A stretch of 64,000 bases of DNA from Thereva unica (lineage: Eukaryota; Arthropoda; Insecta; Diptera; Therevidae). Position numbers and translations under genes: made by a program. Numbering within the stretch: position 1 is the stretch's first letter; every line of letters begins with the position of its first letter. The DNA is taken from assembly GCA_949987705.1 (NCBI GenBank), contig OX465281.1, positions 162,950,393 through 163,014,392 of the forward strand. The letters are read 5' to 3'. This document shows, piece after piece, positions 21,015 through 32,941 of the stretch. Below the pieces are notes generated by a model. That model was not told where the DNA came from. It saw only the letters and a program-made list of their open reading frames with translations, and did not search any database.

Positions 21015-22560
21015 TACTAGCATAAAACCCGCGTGCCTTGCAACGCCTTTAAATAAAAACTGTTTATTATGTGCAATGTTTTCCTTCAAAAAAAAAACAA
21101 ACAAAACAGTCAGCAGCTATTATCCCTAAAAAGGGTTTGTTATAGTGCATTTTTTTAATAAATATTGTAAACAAATTACTGCGTATATCACCTCTGCTCA
21201 ACAAATCTGCAAGTTTTGAAGCAGATATTGGCACGTACATATATGTCATCAAGGGGAGTGACATTTTAGACGTTCGTTAAGTTTGTTCGCATATTTACGT
21301 GGGTGCAAGATATTATGATACAATCACAAATGAATATTAAATAAAGTATGTAAATTTCGAGTCATTTATTTCTACGTGTTTATAGGGATGCACTGTCAAA
21401 ATTTCAGCCCTTCAGCTTCAGAGGTTTGGGCTAACCCCATTTCACCCCCTCAGGGGATGAATTTCGAGTAATCGCCTCTTAGTGGATGTCCACGTCATTA
21501 TAGGGATACACTGTCGAAATTTAAGCCCTATAGTTCCAGCGGTTTTGGGTTGACCCCATTTCACCCCCTTAGGGGATGAATATCGAAAAATCGCTTCTTA
21601 GTGGATGTCCACGTCATTAAAGGGATGCACTGTCAAAATTTAAGCCCTATAGTTCCAGCGGTTTTGGGTTGACCCCATTTCACCCCCTTAGGGGATGAAT
21701 TTCTAAAAATCGCTTCTTAGTGGATGTCCACGCCATTATAGGGATGCACTGTCAAAATTTCAGCCCTATAGCTCCAGCGGTTTGGGTAAACCCCACTTCA
21801 CCCCCTTAGGGAATGAATTTCGAAAAAGCGCTTTTTAGTGGATGTCCACATCATTATAGGGAAGCACTGTCAAAATTTCAGCCCTATAGCTCCAGCGGTT
21901 TGGGTAAACCCCATTTCACCCCCTTAGGGGATGAATTTCGAAAAATCGCTTTTTAGTGGATGTCCACATCATTATAGGGATGCACTGTGAAAATTTCAGC
22001 CCTGTAGCTTTAGCGGTTTGGGTAAACCGCATTTCACCCTCTTAGGGGATGAATTTCGGAAAATCGCTTTTTAGTGGATGTCCACGTCATTAAAGGGATG
22101 CACTGTCAAAAGTTCAGCCCTTTAGCTCCAGCGGTTTGAGAAAACCCCATTTCACACCCTTAGGGGATGAATTTCGTAAAATCACTTCTTAGTGGATGTC
22201 CACGTCATTATAGGGATGCACTGTCAAAATTTCAGCCTTATAGCTCCAGCGGTTTTGAGTTGACCCTATTTCACCCCTTTAGGGGATGAATTTCGAAAAA
22301 TCGCTACAGATGCACTGTCAAAATTTCAGCCCTTTAGCTCTAGCGGTTTTGGTTGTGCGTTGTCTGTCAGTCAGTTACTTTTTATACAATAGAAAAAAAA
22401 ATAAAGAAATAAAATCCCCTTATAACTTATTGAACCCCATTTCACCCCCTTCAACCCTTTTTTCTCCAAAAAAGCCTATGTCCGTCTCCAAGGTCCAAAC
22501 TATGTCTGTTGCAAATTTCATCAAAATCGGTCAGGCGGTTTAGGCGTGAAAGCGTAACAT

Positions 22561-22597
<37 letters not shown>

Positions 22598-22629
22598 GTT
22601 ACTTTCGCATTTATAATATTAGTAAGGAT
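21015..22629 (+). mobile_element. Element with 118-bp tandem repeats (plus copy)
   Basis: The head is TACTAGCATAAAACCCGCG at 21015. The tail is a (CAGA)n run followed by TTTCGCATTTATAATATTAG at about 22600-22629. Between them are about eight tandem units of 118-120 bp (21370-22340), each with GGATGTCCACGTCATTA, ATGCACTGTCAAAATTTCAG and CACCCCCTTAGGGGATGAAT. No coding capacity. A copy in opposite orientation is at 26092-27608. Similar TACTAGC...ATATTAGT repeats are widespread in insects, but I cannot name the family with certainty. Confidence 0.75.
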
Positions 22630-22634
22630 TTAAG

Positions 22635-23640
22635 TTACTAGATGATGCAATAGTGTGAAATTGATTCAAGGCTAGTTGAAGAGAAGATTCAACCTCTAGT
22701 TTGTCACCACCCTCCACCAATCTGGTTGCTCTAGATATCTCCAAGGCTTTCGATAGAGTTTGGCACTCAGCCCTGTTAGCTAAACTCATAGCTATTGGAG
22801 TCGACTCACTTCTACAGAAGTGGATCAAGAATTTCCTTTCGGCCGTTCAATCAAAGTAGTATTGGATGGCGTCAAATCCGCATCCCACCCGATCTCGGCG
22901 GGGGTCCCCCAGGGGTCAATCATATCACCGGCCCTATTCCTTATCTTTATAAATGACCTTCTTTCAATCCCCTCCAACCCACTTCTCAGCTTCGCTGACG
23001 ACGGTACTTTACCTTTAGCTTCGATACAAGGCAGACTCATGCCAGATCCTGTCTTGATGATCGCGAACGTATGTCCAACTCTATTAATAACGACATTGAA
23101 CTCATTCTAGAGTGGGGAAAGAAGAATCGTGTTGAATTCAACCCCGCCAAAACCAAGTACTGTCTTATCTCCAAAAAGAAGTTCAACACCCCTCCACCCT
23201 TGAAAGTGAATGAAGTTCAACTAATGGCCGACCCATCCTTACACATCTTAGGCGTGACATTAGCCAAAGACTTGCGATGGAATGACCACATATTCCAAAT
23301 CGCCAAACAAGGATATTAGTGCTTGGGATTTCTTAAGAGTTGTAAGTTCCTCCTACATTCGGCCTCTTCTCGAATATAACTCCCTCGTTTGGGGCGGCGC
23401 TCCAATAACCACCTTGGCATGGTTAGATAAGGTCCAAAAAAAGGCTCTTAAATTAATTGATGGCGATACCGCTTGCTCCACCATCGACCCCCTCAGCCAC
23501 CGTAGGAATGTAGGAATGTATGTGACTATTCCTCCGAGCTAAACGCTCTCCTGGCTCCACGACATTCTTATCCCTTTCACGGAAATGACGGCGAAATGAA
23601 AAATTGTTCACTATAGACATCGTCAAAATGCTTGTTGATG
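22635..23640 (+). pseudogene. Jockey-like LINE reverse transcriptase, first part
   Basis: Palm motifs in order: NLVALDISKAFDRVWHSALL, SAGVPQGSIISPALFLIFIN, LSFADDGTL (the YADD equivalent), then FNPAKTKYCLISKK and LHILGVTLAKDLRWNDHI. The thumb/C-terminal part (SYIRPLLEYNSLVWGGAP, KALKLIDG) follows. The frame changes several times (22820-23110, 23071-23319, 23282-23542). The 5' part is cut by the repeat element ending at 22629, and the C-terminus lies at 28258-28621. Confidence 0.75.
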
Positions 23641-23679
23641 GCACAAATGCCTACGGCAAAAAGTTGTGTGAAACGAATA

Positions 23680-23957
23680 GACCAAAAACCTCTCTTTAGA
23701 TGAATCTCTACTTCTATTTAAAGGTAGGCTTACTTTTAAACAATATCTAAAAGGTAAGAAATCCAAATTTGGAATAAAGCTGTATGAGTTAACTGCAAGC
23801 GATGGTTATGTACTTAATATTGAAATATACCAAGGCGAAGAAGATAATATTGAAAAATCTGGTAAAACTGATGCAATTGTTCTAAGGTTGATGAAACCAT
23901 ATCTGAATAAAGGCCACCACCTATTCATCGACAACTTTTATAACAGCGTGAGCTTAT
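23680..23957 (+). pseudogene. piggyBac transposase, first fragment
   Basis: Shows LSLDESLLLFKGRLTFKQY, KFGIKLYELTASDGYVLNI and LMKPYLNKGHHLFIDNFYNS, the DDE_Tnp_1_7 core with two of the catalytic Asp residues (DES and DNFY). The gene is interrupted at 23957 by a foldback element with a TAT target duplication. Upstream sequence is missing: it abuts the LINE fragment. Confidence 0.8.
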
Positions 23958-25659
23958 TAGTCCATTCAAAACGCGGGGGGGGTGTTCCAAAATAACACCG
24001 TTAAGAAAATCGAACCCTAAAGGTTTTTGGGGTCGCTGATCACGAAAATCGAGGTCCCGCGGTCCTAAAATTAGGGCGTCACCCCTAAAAATGCAAAAAA
24101 CACCCCTTTTTAGGGGGGTTTCGCGATTATTTCAGTAATAATGAAAACTAATGCGATGAAATGCACTTTTCTTAATATTTATTTGCGAAGGTGGTTGATT
24201 TATACTAAATTAAGGCGAACTTTATGGTAACGGGTAGTCCTAAAGGGTTGAAACTACCCCTAAATCGGCCAAAAATGGCAAAAATTGTAAACATTTTTTT
24301 TTTTTTTTTTTTTTCAAGTTTATGCTTCAAATTCGATTGGTGGGCGTACTGTCAGGCAAAAATAAATTAATTTCAACCCTTAAGGGGTTAAAACTACCCC
24401 TACTACAATAAAATAAAAATAACTTAAACTTAACTTTTTGTTTGAAATTTGGTTCAAAAGGTATTATCAGCAAATTAATTTTTTCAACTCTTAAGGGGGT
24501 AAAACTACCCCCACATTAAAATTGTAATTGGAACAAATTGAAATTTATTGTTTTGCATTAAAATTTTATATTTGATGAAATATTATTAAAACATTTGGAA
24601 AATTTTTAACCGTCTTGAAGGAGTTAAACTTTAGGGGTAAATTGCAAAAAAAAAAAAAAATTTCTTTTGGTAGATTGCAATTTAAATTTTTTTAATGAAT
24701 TGTTTGAATAAAAATTCTTTTTATTAGAAAATATAAATTGATATATGTACATGTGTGTATGTTACGATGTGATAAATGTGGTTATTACGTAAAATCCCCG
24801 GGTATTATATAATTCTCAACTTGTAATGGCAAATATAGGTCCAGGGCGAGCTGTAGCGGTCGTGCGGCGGGTAGGGCGGACATAAGAGATTGTGCCGCGG
24901 TAGGCATGTGGCGGGAGGGCAGGTGGAGGGAGGTGGTGTCGGTCGGCGTATGACGGATGGGCGCAGATGGTTGAAGGTTGCAAGCGGCGAAGGGCGGGTA
25001 GAGGCAGAAGGGATGTAGGTGACCGATATAGGGGGTAGGCGCAGGAGGGGCACACGTAGGTAGGGTGGGGGGGGGGGTCGGACATAGGAGGGCAGCAGGG
25101 GGGCGGAAAAGGGATGAAGCCCGCGGCTGTGGGAAATACAGCGCACCTCAGCCTACCGAGGTCACCCATCTTCGCCCACGCCCCTTTGCATTTTTTTTTA
25201 TATTAAGGTGTTTTTATTACAGTAGGGGTAGATTTAACCCCTTAAGGTTTGAAAATAATTTATTTTTACCTGACAGTACGCCCACAATCGAATTTGAAGC
25301 AAAAACTTGGGAAAAATTTTTTTTTGACAATTTTTGCCATTTTCGCCAATTTAGGGGTACTTTCAAAACCCTTTAGGACTACCACTTACCATTAAGTTCG
25401 CCTTAATTTAGTATAAATCAACCACCTTCGCAAATGAATATTAAAACAAGTGCATTTCATCGCATTAGTTTTCATTATTACTGAAATAATCGCGAAAACC
25501 CCCTAAAAAGGGGCGTTTTTTGCATTTTTAGGGGTGACGCCCTAATTTTAGGACCGCGGGACCTCGATTTTCGTTATCAGCGACCCCAAAAACATTTAGG
25601 GTTTGATTTTCTTAACGGTGTTATTTTGGAACACCATAACGCGCGTTTTGAATGGACTA
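23958..25659. mobile_element. Foldback element, TIR TAGTCCATTC, TSD TAT, in a piggyBac gene
   Basis: Ends TAGTCCATTC (23958) and GAATGGACTA (25659), flanked by TAT at 23955-23957 and 25660-25662. Long inverted arms share GGTGTTCCAAAATAACACCG, GTTAAGAAAATCGAACCC-like and CACCCCTTTTTAGGGG-like blocks. Removing the element and one TSD restores the piggyBac reading frame at the site, which supports the boundaries. No transposase ORF. The centre holds an unusually GC-rich block (24841-25190). A relative is at 33572-36079. Confidence 0.8.
24841..25190. other. GC-rich, strand-skewed block in the foldback centre
   Basis: About 350 bp with many G-runs on plus (GGGTGGGGGGGGGGGTCGG-type near 25060-25080) in an otherwise AT-rich window. 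Two overlapping minus-strand frames are proline-rich, but both reflect C-rich composition and neither resembles a known domain. Could be a captured segment; origin unknown. Confidence 0.55.
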
Positions 25660-26095
25660 TATCGGAGGAACTTCTAAGCTGTAGGACACACACCACAGGT
25701 ACGCTTCGAGCGAACAGGAAATACAATCCCAAGGAAATTACGAGTGCTAGCTTGGGAACATGTCTGGAAGAGGAAGAGACAAGTATATGTGTCAAAATGG
25801 AAAGATAAAAGAGATGTACTCACAATATCAACTGCTCATCACCCAGAAATGGTTGAGGTTGCAAACAGATATGGTAAAACGGTTTTCAAACCTAATATTA
25901 TCTCTGATTACAATGACAACATCTCGGGAATTGAGCGATCAATCGTATTATTCATCGCCACGAAAGACAATTCGTTGGCATAAAAAAGTCCTTTTTCATC
26001 TACTTGACATTTGCTCATGGGATTCCTACTACTTATATAAAAAGTTTCATCCAAAAGTAACATTCCTGCAATTTAGAGATGATCTTATTACATCC
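25660..26095 (+). pseudogene. piggyBac transposase, second fragment
   Basis: Continues the gene after the foldback: THTTGTLRANRKYNPKEITS, YVSKWKDKRDVLTISTAHHP, ISDYNDNISGIERSI-like (third Asp region), SPRKTIRWHKKVLFHLLDI and KKFHPKVTFLQFRDDL. At least two frame changes. Cut at about 26092 by the minus copy of the 118-bp-repeat element. Confidence 0.8.
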
Positions 26096-27608
26096 TTACT
26101 AATATTATAAATGCGAAAGTAACTCTGTCTGTCTGTCTGTCTGTATGTATGTTACGCTTTCACGCCTAAACCGCTGTACCGATTTTGATGAAATTTGCAA
26201 CAGACATAGTCTAGACCTTGGAGACGGACATAGGCTATTTTTTTGGAGAAAAAAGTGTTGAAGGGGGTGAAATGGGGTTCAATAACTTGTAAGGGGATTT
26301 ATTTTCTTTACTTTTTTTCTATTGTATAAAAAGTAATTGACTGACAGACAACGCACAACCTAAACCGCTAGAGCTAAAGGGCTAAAATTTTTGACAGTGC
26401 ATCCCCAGCGATTTTTCGAAATTCATCCCCAAAGGGGGTGAAATAGGGTCAACTCAAAACCACTGGAGCTATAAGGCTGAAATTTTGACAGTGCATCCCT
26501 ATAATGACGTGGACATCCACTAAGAAGCGATTTTACGAAATTCATCCCCTAAGGGTGTGAAATGGGGTTTACCCAAAGCGCTGGAGCTATAGGTCTGAAA
26601 TTTTGACAGTGCATCCCTTTAATGACGTGGACATCCACCAAAAAGCGATTTTTCAGAATTCATCCCCCAAGGAGGGGGAGGGGGGAAATGGGGTTTACCC
26701 AAACCGCTGGAGCTATAGGGCTGAAATTTTGACAGTGCATCCCTTTAATGACGTGGACATCGACTAAGAAGCGATTTTACGAAATTCATCCCCTAAAGGG
26801 GTGAAATGAGTTTTTTCCAAACCGCTAAATTTATAGGGCTGAAATTTTGACAGTGCATCCCTATAATGGCGTGGACATCCACTATAAAGCGATTTTTCGA
26901 AATTCATCCCCTAAAGGGGCGAAATAGGGTTTTTCCAAACCGCTATAGCTATAGGGCTGAAATTTTGACAGTGCTTCTCTATAATGGCGTGGACATCCAC
27001 TATAAAGCGATTTTTCGAAATTCATCCCCTAAGGGGGTGAAATAGGGTTTACCCAAACCGCTGGAGCTATATCCCTTTAATGACGTGGACATCCACTAAG
27101 AAGCGATTTTTCGAAATTCATCCCCTAAGGGGGTGAAATGGGGTTAACCCACACAGCTGAAGCTGAATGGCTTTATTTTTGACCGTGCATCCCTATAATG
27201 ACGTGGACATCCACTTCGGAGCGATTTTTTGAAATTTATCCCCTAAGGGGGTTAAATGGGGTTAACCCAAACCGCTGGAGCTTAAGGGCTTTAATTTTGA
27301 CAGTGCATCTCTATAATGACGTGGACATTCACTAAGAAGCAATTTTTCGAAATTCATCCCCTAACGCAGTGAAATGGGGGACATAAACATGCCAATCTCT
27401 GCTTCAAAACTTGCAGATTTGTTGAGCAGAGGTGATATACGCAGCAATTTGTTTACCATACTTATTAAAAAAATGCACTATAATAAACCCTTTTAGGGAT
27501 AATGACAGCTGACTTTTTTGTTTGTTTTTTTTTTTTTAAGGAAAACATTGCACATAATAAACAGTTTTTATTTAAAGTCGTTGCAAGGCACGCGGGTTTT
27601 ATGCTAGT
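26092..27608 (-). mobile_element. Element with 118-bp tandem repeats (minus copy)
   Basis: Reverse-oriented copy of 21015-22629: the CTAATATTATAAATGCG tail and (CTGT)n at 26092-26150, about eight repeat units (26380-27370), and the GGCACGCGGGTTTTATGCTAG head ending at 27608. Both copies share the non-repetitive head (poly-T/A tract, ATGCACTATAATAAACCC). It splits the piggyBac gene between its DDE core and its C-terminal zinc region. Confidence 0.75.
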
Positions 27609-27825
27609 CTCTAATAAACTTACCATCCAACCTATCAAACGGAAGGGATTTGGTCTCGGTACTTCCTTCGCGAGGACGCCCGCAAAAAGCAACAGCTTCA
27701 ACATCTGCTAGTGCAACAACTATCAATCAGAAAAGTAGAAAAGAAACGTCATATCGATGCAAAACTTGTTTAGACAAGCCACCTATGTGTCAAGGGTGCT
27801 TCGAACCATATCACAAGCAAAAATA
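27609..27825 (+). pseudogene. piggyBac transposase, C-terminal zinc-binding fragment
   Basis: A plus frame reads NGRDLVSVLPSRGRPQK and then RKETSYRCKTCLDKPPMCQG with CFEPYHK, the Cys-rich C-terminal finger of piggyBac transposases. A stop follows a few codons later. This confirms that the fragments at 23680-23957 and 25660-26095 belong to one gene running left to right. Confidence 0.7.
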
Positions 27826-28257
27826 ATACTCCAATCCTAACTTTTGAATTTAATGTGAATTTGTTTTGTTTGTTTGTTTTGTTAAATTTTTATTTCTGTT
27901 AACATGAATTTCTAAGAAATATAGCCATTTATTTAAAACAAAAGGCGAGTTTTATTTTAAAAACTTACAAGTAATTTATTTTTCAGCGATTACTCAAAAT
28001 ATTTAAGGTACGGTTAACCCAGTCATTTTCTACTGCAACAGATTTCAATTACCCCAGATAAAAGACTGCAATTCCCGACATGACTGCTTTTGCCGTCATA
28101 ACACATTTAAATGTTGAAAGTGTTCAACTAATGAAATGACTGCGATTACCTACCACTTTTTGTCGCCTAAAAAGTATTCTAGGGCATTTCTTATCATATC
28201 TTATGACAATGAAAGTTGTCAGAATATCAAATATTATTTTTTTAAGAGAAAAAAAAA
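27826..28257. other. 3' flank of piggyBac, no gene
   Basis: Non-coding. A TTAACCC at about 28012 resembles the outer end of a piggyBac element (TTAA target plus CCC) but has no matching partner that I could find. Confidence 0.35.
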
Positions 28258-28621
28258 GTGCGTTTTCTACCGTCCACATTATTTTTTTATTGTCCGCGAA
28301 AGGGTTATACCCGCAGCACCAGATTATCCCACTCGTCTCACTCCCTCCACCTGCAACTCTCCCTTTCACGCACTCAACAAGATATGAATTCGTTTGTTAA
28401 TAGAACAACTCGGCTGTGGAATAATCTCTCGCAGTCAGTATTTCCGAGCTCCTACAACATCCAAGAGTTCAAACGCAGGGTTCATCACCATCTTCTTCAA
28501 TTCTCTCCCGTACCTTTATAACCCCTCCAACCCCCTCCCCGTACTAAGCTTATTGCTAGACATTTCACCCACCATGACGTCCTTTGTCACGTCACGGACT
28601 AGTAGTACAAAGGGTGATTCC
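28258..28621 (+). pseudogene. Jockey-like LINE ORF2, C-terminal end
   Basis: Open stretch reading YTRSTRLSHSSHSLHLQL, NRTTRLWNNLSQSVFPSSYN and FKRRVHHHL, the conserved C-terminal tail of Jockey/CR1-type ORF2 proteins, with a stop at about 28520. It completes the fragment at 22635-23640; the piggyBac nest lies between the two. Confidence 0.7.
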
Positions 28622-28626
28622 TGAGC

Positions 28627-29595
28627 TTAGCACTGCCACATAAAAAAAAATAGACAAAAATCATCTGAAAATTGGAATACTTCAACATTGGGTATTTGTA
28701 TATCATGAAGGTTCCTGGTGTATAGATTGAAGAGAATTGGACTTAAGGAGCTTCCCTGAAGAATGCCTCCGTTATCCTTGATTTTAGTGTCTTCCAAAAT
28801 TAGACTTCTATTACTAAAAAACTTAATGATCCAGTTAATATAGATAAGGGGAATTCCGACTTCCAGAAGGGTAGTAAACAGTTTGTTTAGATTGACTCTG
28901 TCATAAGCATTGTCCAAGTCAAGAGTGATCATCCCAACAAACCTGCCTTCCCGGATTTTATTGTTAATTTTTTGTGAGATAATTGAAAGACATGTTGAAA
29001 ACGATCTACCTTTCCTATACGCAAAGGAATTTGTAGGGAGTATGTTTTGTCTTTCAATTTTCTGGTTAATGAAATCTTTGATGAACATGTTTATGATTTT
29101 CATGGGGGTGCAGATGAGTGAAATTGGTCTATAGCTGCTTAGCCTGGTGGGGTCTTTACCTGGTTTTGGAATTGGAACTATTTTGATCTCAAGCCATTGA
29201 GATGGGATATCATTTGACGTGAATATATCTTTTAATTTTAAGATAAAAGCTTTTTTAGCACAAGGATTGAGGCTTTTGATCATCTCAAAATTTAAACAAT
29301 CAATGCCAGGGGCAGACTTTCCATTTTTGGAACTTAGGACTTTATTCAAATTGTCAACAGACCAGGAGATAATATTGTCAATTGGTGAGATCGGGATAAG
29401 ATAGGGAACATGGTTTTGTGGTATGGTTTTATTAATTATAAAATTGAGATATTCAGTAGGAGAAAGATGATGAGCAGAGAATTTGCTAATTGGTTTGTTT
29501 ATTTTGAATCTATTAATTGTGTTCCAGAAATTAACAGTTGAATTTTTATGACATAACTCCTGTATAAGTTGATTCCAAGAGCAGGTTTTACTCAT
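28627..29595 (-). pseudogene. I-like LINE reverse transcriptase, N-terminal and palm part
   Basis: 322 open codons: FWNTINRFK, GKSAPGIDCLNFEMIKSL, WLEIKIVPIPKPGKDPTRLS, YRPISLICTPMKI, SFAYRKGRSFSTCLSI, ITLDLDNAYDRVNLNKL, GGILQGSSLSPILFNLYTRN and the catalytic FSDDF near 28665. Beyond FSDDF the frame runs into foreign sequence; the thumb and RNase H continue at 21014-19562. Confidence 0.8.
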
Positions 29596-30560
29596 TTTTT
29601 TTCCTTCTTAAATAAGGCATTGATTTTGTTATGTTGGATGAGATCAGAGATATTGCCATATTTATTAAATATTTTAAGAGCTACAGCTTTGAGTCTGTAT
29701 AGTTTATCTAAAGTTGAATTCCACCAGGGTTTTGGTTTGCAAATTAGTTTAGAAGCAGGGGTATTGTAGGAGGCATTTTCAATTAGGTGGTACAGGATTG
29801 TTAGAATGCTCGTATAGTTATTTTCTTCTAGCGTTGGGGACTTTATGGCCGTAATTACTTTCTTGTTGGAGATTTTCCTAATGACAGGTGTAACTGGTCG
29901 ATCTATTTCCAATTTTATGGAGATTGGGATATGAGGGCTACCACTAATTGAAACATGTTTTGGTTTTGATTCGATGAAGCAGTCCATAAAATTGACAAAG
30001 CAGAGATCTATAATTGAACTAGTGGGATTTGTTTTTCTTGTGATGCAAGTTGGATTATTGTTGTTTAGGTTGACGAAACCACTGCTCGACATGACACTCT
30101 CAAGGATGGTTCCCCTCCTGTTTGTAATTGAATCGCCCCCAGCCATGTTTCTAGCATTGAAGTGTTGATAATGATAAGTGTTTTCTGAGATGTGTTAACA
30201 AACTTTAGGGTGTCATTTAGAGCATTTTTAAATTCAATATTGCTACAGTTTTGACTGGAATAGATTGAAAAAAAGCTAATATTGAGCTTGAGATTGGTTG
30301 TGATAATTGAACATGAGTTTAATTTATTCGGAAATTGAAGTTCCTTGAAGTGAATGCGTTTATGTACAGCAATGGCTGTACCACCATAACCGTCAGCTCG
30401 ATCTTTTCTGACAATATTGTAGTTTAGCAGTTTCACTTGCTCAGATGGCTTGAGCCAGGTCTCTGCAATAACTATGTAATATGTCAGGTTTGGACAAAGT
30501 TATAAATTGCTCCAATTCATCTAGATTTTTTTTAGACTCTGGATGTTTAACTGTATGATG
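29592..30560 (-). pseudogene. I-like LINE apurinic endonuclease domain
   Basis: ORF2 N-terminus. In three frames one can read HIIQLNIQS-like start (about 30560), ETWLKPSEQVKLLNY, RADGYGGTAIAVHK, a weakened GDFN box (LIIINTSMLETWLG), LESVMSSSGFVNLNN, IDLCFVNF and SGSPHIPI (SDH equivalent). Key residues of the APE-type endonuclease are altered and the frame is shifted near 30440 and 30100, so the domain is dead. Confidence 0.7.
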
Positions 30561-30564
30561 TGAA

Positions 30565-32096
30565 TTATCTTGAAGAGGGTAATTCACTAACCGAGTTTTT
30601 AATATTTGTGCCATCAATCTTTGGGAGCAATTTATGTATAAGAGACCTAAGGGTTTCATCCGTAATTTCTGCTGCATTTTTTCTCTCAAACTCACTGTTG
30701 CAAAAGTTGTTAATAAATTTGATTGATTCCATTTTTACAAACTTGACAAATTTATTTATTTCTTTATCTTGGCTTGGTGACGACTTTTGGGTTGCAGAGG
30801 GAGTGTTATTTTGTGGAGATTTAAAAGGATTGACCCTCCTTTTTATTGGTAAGGTCGATTTTACACTCTGCAAGAGCAGATCTCTCCTCACCTCCTCAAC
30901 GTTATTTACTGTATGATTATGATTTTTAATAGTGTTTTGGCTGACTGATGGGCTAGTGTGTTTTGTAGATCTTGACCTGGATTTTAAAATCCTCCAAGCA
31001 TCACCTCTGGAAAAGTTTCCTTGACGCATGATTTTAACAATTTCTTTTTCCCTTCTCCATGACGGACAAGATAGATCATATGAGCCATGGTTTCCCTTGC
31101 AGTTTGTACATTTTTCTTTTTTATTACATTCTTTACCCACTTTGCAGTCTTTCCCTGCTCATCTACTGCAGACAGCGTCTTTAGATTTGCAGGATCTGGC
31201 TGTATGCCCAAATCTTTGGCAATTAAAGCATCTCAACGGAGAGTTTATAAATTTGTGGGCTTTAAATGAAAGGTATAAGATTTTCAGAGAGTTAGGGATT
31301 ATTGAGCCTTTTATGAAAACTTTTATTTTGTTCGTAGGGAATAAGGTTCTTTTACCGTCAATGAATTTTTGCCATTTTATTCTAAAGACTTTGACAATCT
31401 TAAATTCCGGGTTGGAGTTGTTAAGTGACTCTAAAAGTTGACTATCAGTGATTTCCTCATCCACTCCATGTAAAAAAATGGGGGATGCTATTGAGTTTAG
31501 GGGTATAAAGACTTTGTGATCGTCTGATAAGGGAGAATTTAATATGAAATCGTTTGCATGGCTTGCTGTTTTGAAAGTTACTTTACAGGAATTTGAATCT
31601 ACCCTGATTATTTGATCAACTCCGCTGATGGAAATTAATTTTATTCCAAGTTTCATAGGATTTAATGGCTGCCATTCATTTGTTTCCGTTCTGATTTTTT
31701 TTATGGAGACTGCAAAGGGACCACTGTCATTGGTATCATACAGAATTTGATTTGGAGTACTATTTTCTGAGCTATTTTTATGAGTAGGTATGGATTTATC
31801 GACTCCTGAACTTGGTGAAGGTTTGTCTAGACCCTGACCTTTTGTGATTGTATTGATATCTTTTATTGAAGAGTTTGCTTCATTTTCCATGATTGTGGAT
31901 GATGAAGGAGTTAATTTAGAGGCAGATTTTTTTGTTATATCTTTATGTTTGGCATCAATACTGACTCTTTGCCCATAAGGTCTTTATTCAGTGGAGAGGT
32001 AATGTCTTTATCAGACGATTTGCTCAGAAGACGTAATGAGGTTCTCCTGGCTGGTAAGGAGTTTTGTGATGAGATTTTAACTTTAGAATCTGCCAT
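30565..32096 (-). pseudogene. I-like LINE ORF1 (Gag-like, CCHC)
   Basis: ATG at 32096 opens MADSKVKISSQNSLPARRTS. The frame shifts near 31970 and again near 31160. The middle (31890-31159) holds an RNA-binding-like region and CFNCQRFGHTARSCKSKDAVC; the next frame gives CNKKEKCTNCKGNHGSYDLSC, so there are at least two zinc knuckles as in I and Jockey ORF1 proteins. It ends at 30565, just before ORF2. Confidence 0.75.
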
Positions 32097-32940
32097 AGTG
32101 CCAATTTAGTGGGAAAACGTGCAGTTATAAAAGGTCCAGGCAGAGGTGACGTTATGAGTAAAATCTATAAGAATTATTAGTAATTTATTTAAAAGAGGAC
32201 AGTAGGAAAATTTTGTTGTAGGGGTTTAGGGTTACAAGGAAGAGATTTTCCGTTAAAAATACTTAAACAGGGGATTTTGTGTACGACGTCTTTTTAGGTG
32301 TGTGAGATGCCCCAGGCTCTCCACGAGGTCACGCTCAGAAATTGCTTTTAATTGGCTATTTATAAACACCCTATTTATCTTATTTATTTGTATAGGGAGA
32401 ATTTTAATTATTGCAATTACATAAGAGTTTAAATGACTTTTAAAATTTACCGTTGGAGGTCAACACATTAACAAAGGCATAAGAAATTAAAAGGAGATAA
32501 CAAGAAAAACATACAAAACATTAAAAACTTTTGAGTTAAAATTGATGTAGTAATTTATAAATTCTATGAAATTGTATATTACTAAAAAACAAGAAAACAA
32601 AAAAATAAACAAAATGGCGTTGTGGATATCATGGGTAGAATTTTTAGGTTATCCACGCGGTGCTGAAATTTATCTATATGTATCTTCAATGGCTCTATGA
32701 ATTAATTGACCGTCAATATTAAGAGTAATTTTGAATGATTTTCTAAAACCTCATATGGAGATTTAAACACCTACTGGTCAAAATTATCCTGCAAAAAAAC
32801 TATTGACACTATAATTTGGTAATTTTGTAATTTACATGTATATCCATTACATGTATTGTGATTTGTCAAGAAAAGAAAACGAAAAAAAAAAAAATTTAAG
32901 CTTTATACACAAAATTAAAAAAAAAAGCTGATGGCTTATT
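32097..32940. other. 5' side of the LINE and unassigned sequence
   Basis: Probable LINE 5' UTR followed by unassigned AT-rich DNA. The 15-mer TGGAGGTCAACACAT at 32454-32468 is the exact reverse complement of 19233-19247. No ORF supported. Confidence 0.4.
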
Positions 32941-32941
32941 G

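Noticed and set aside
24805..25169. Two proline-rich minus-strand ORFs of 113 and 117 codons
   Set aside because: They arise from the GC-rich, C-skewed composition and overlap each other in different frames. No domain resemblance and no stable start.
28012..28020. piggyBac TTAA-CCC terminus
   Set aside because: A single TTAACCC occurrence without an inverted partner is expected by chance in AT-rich DNA.
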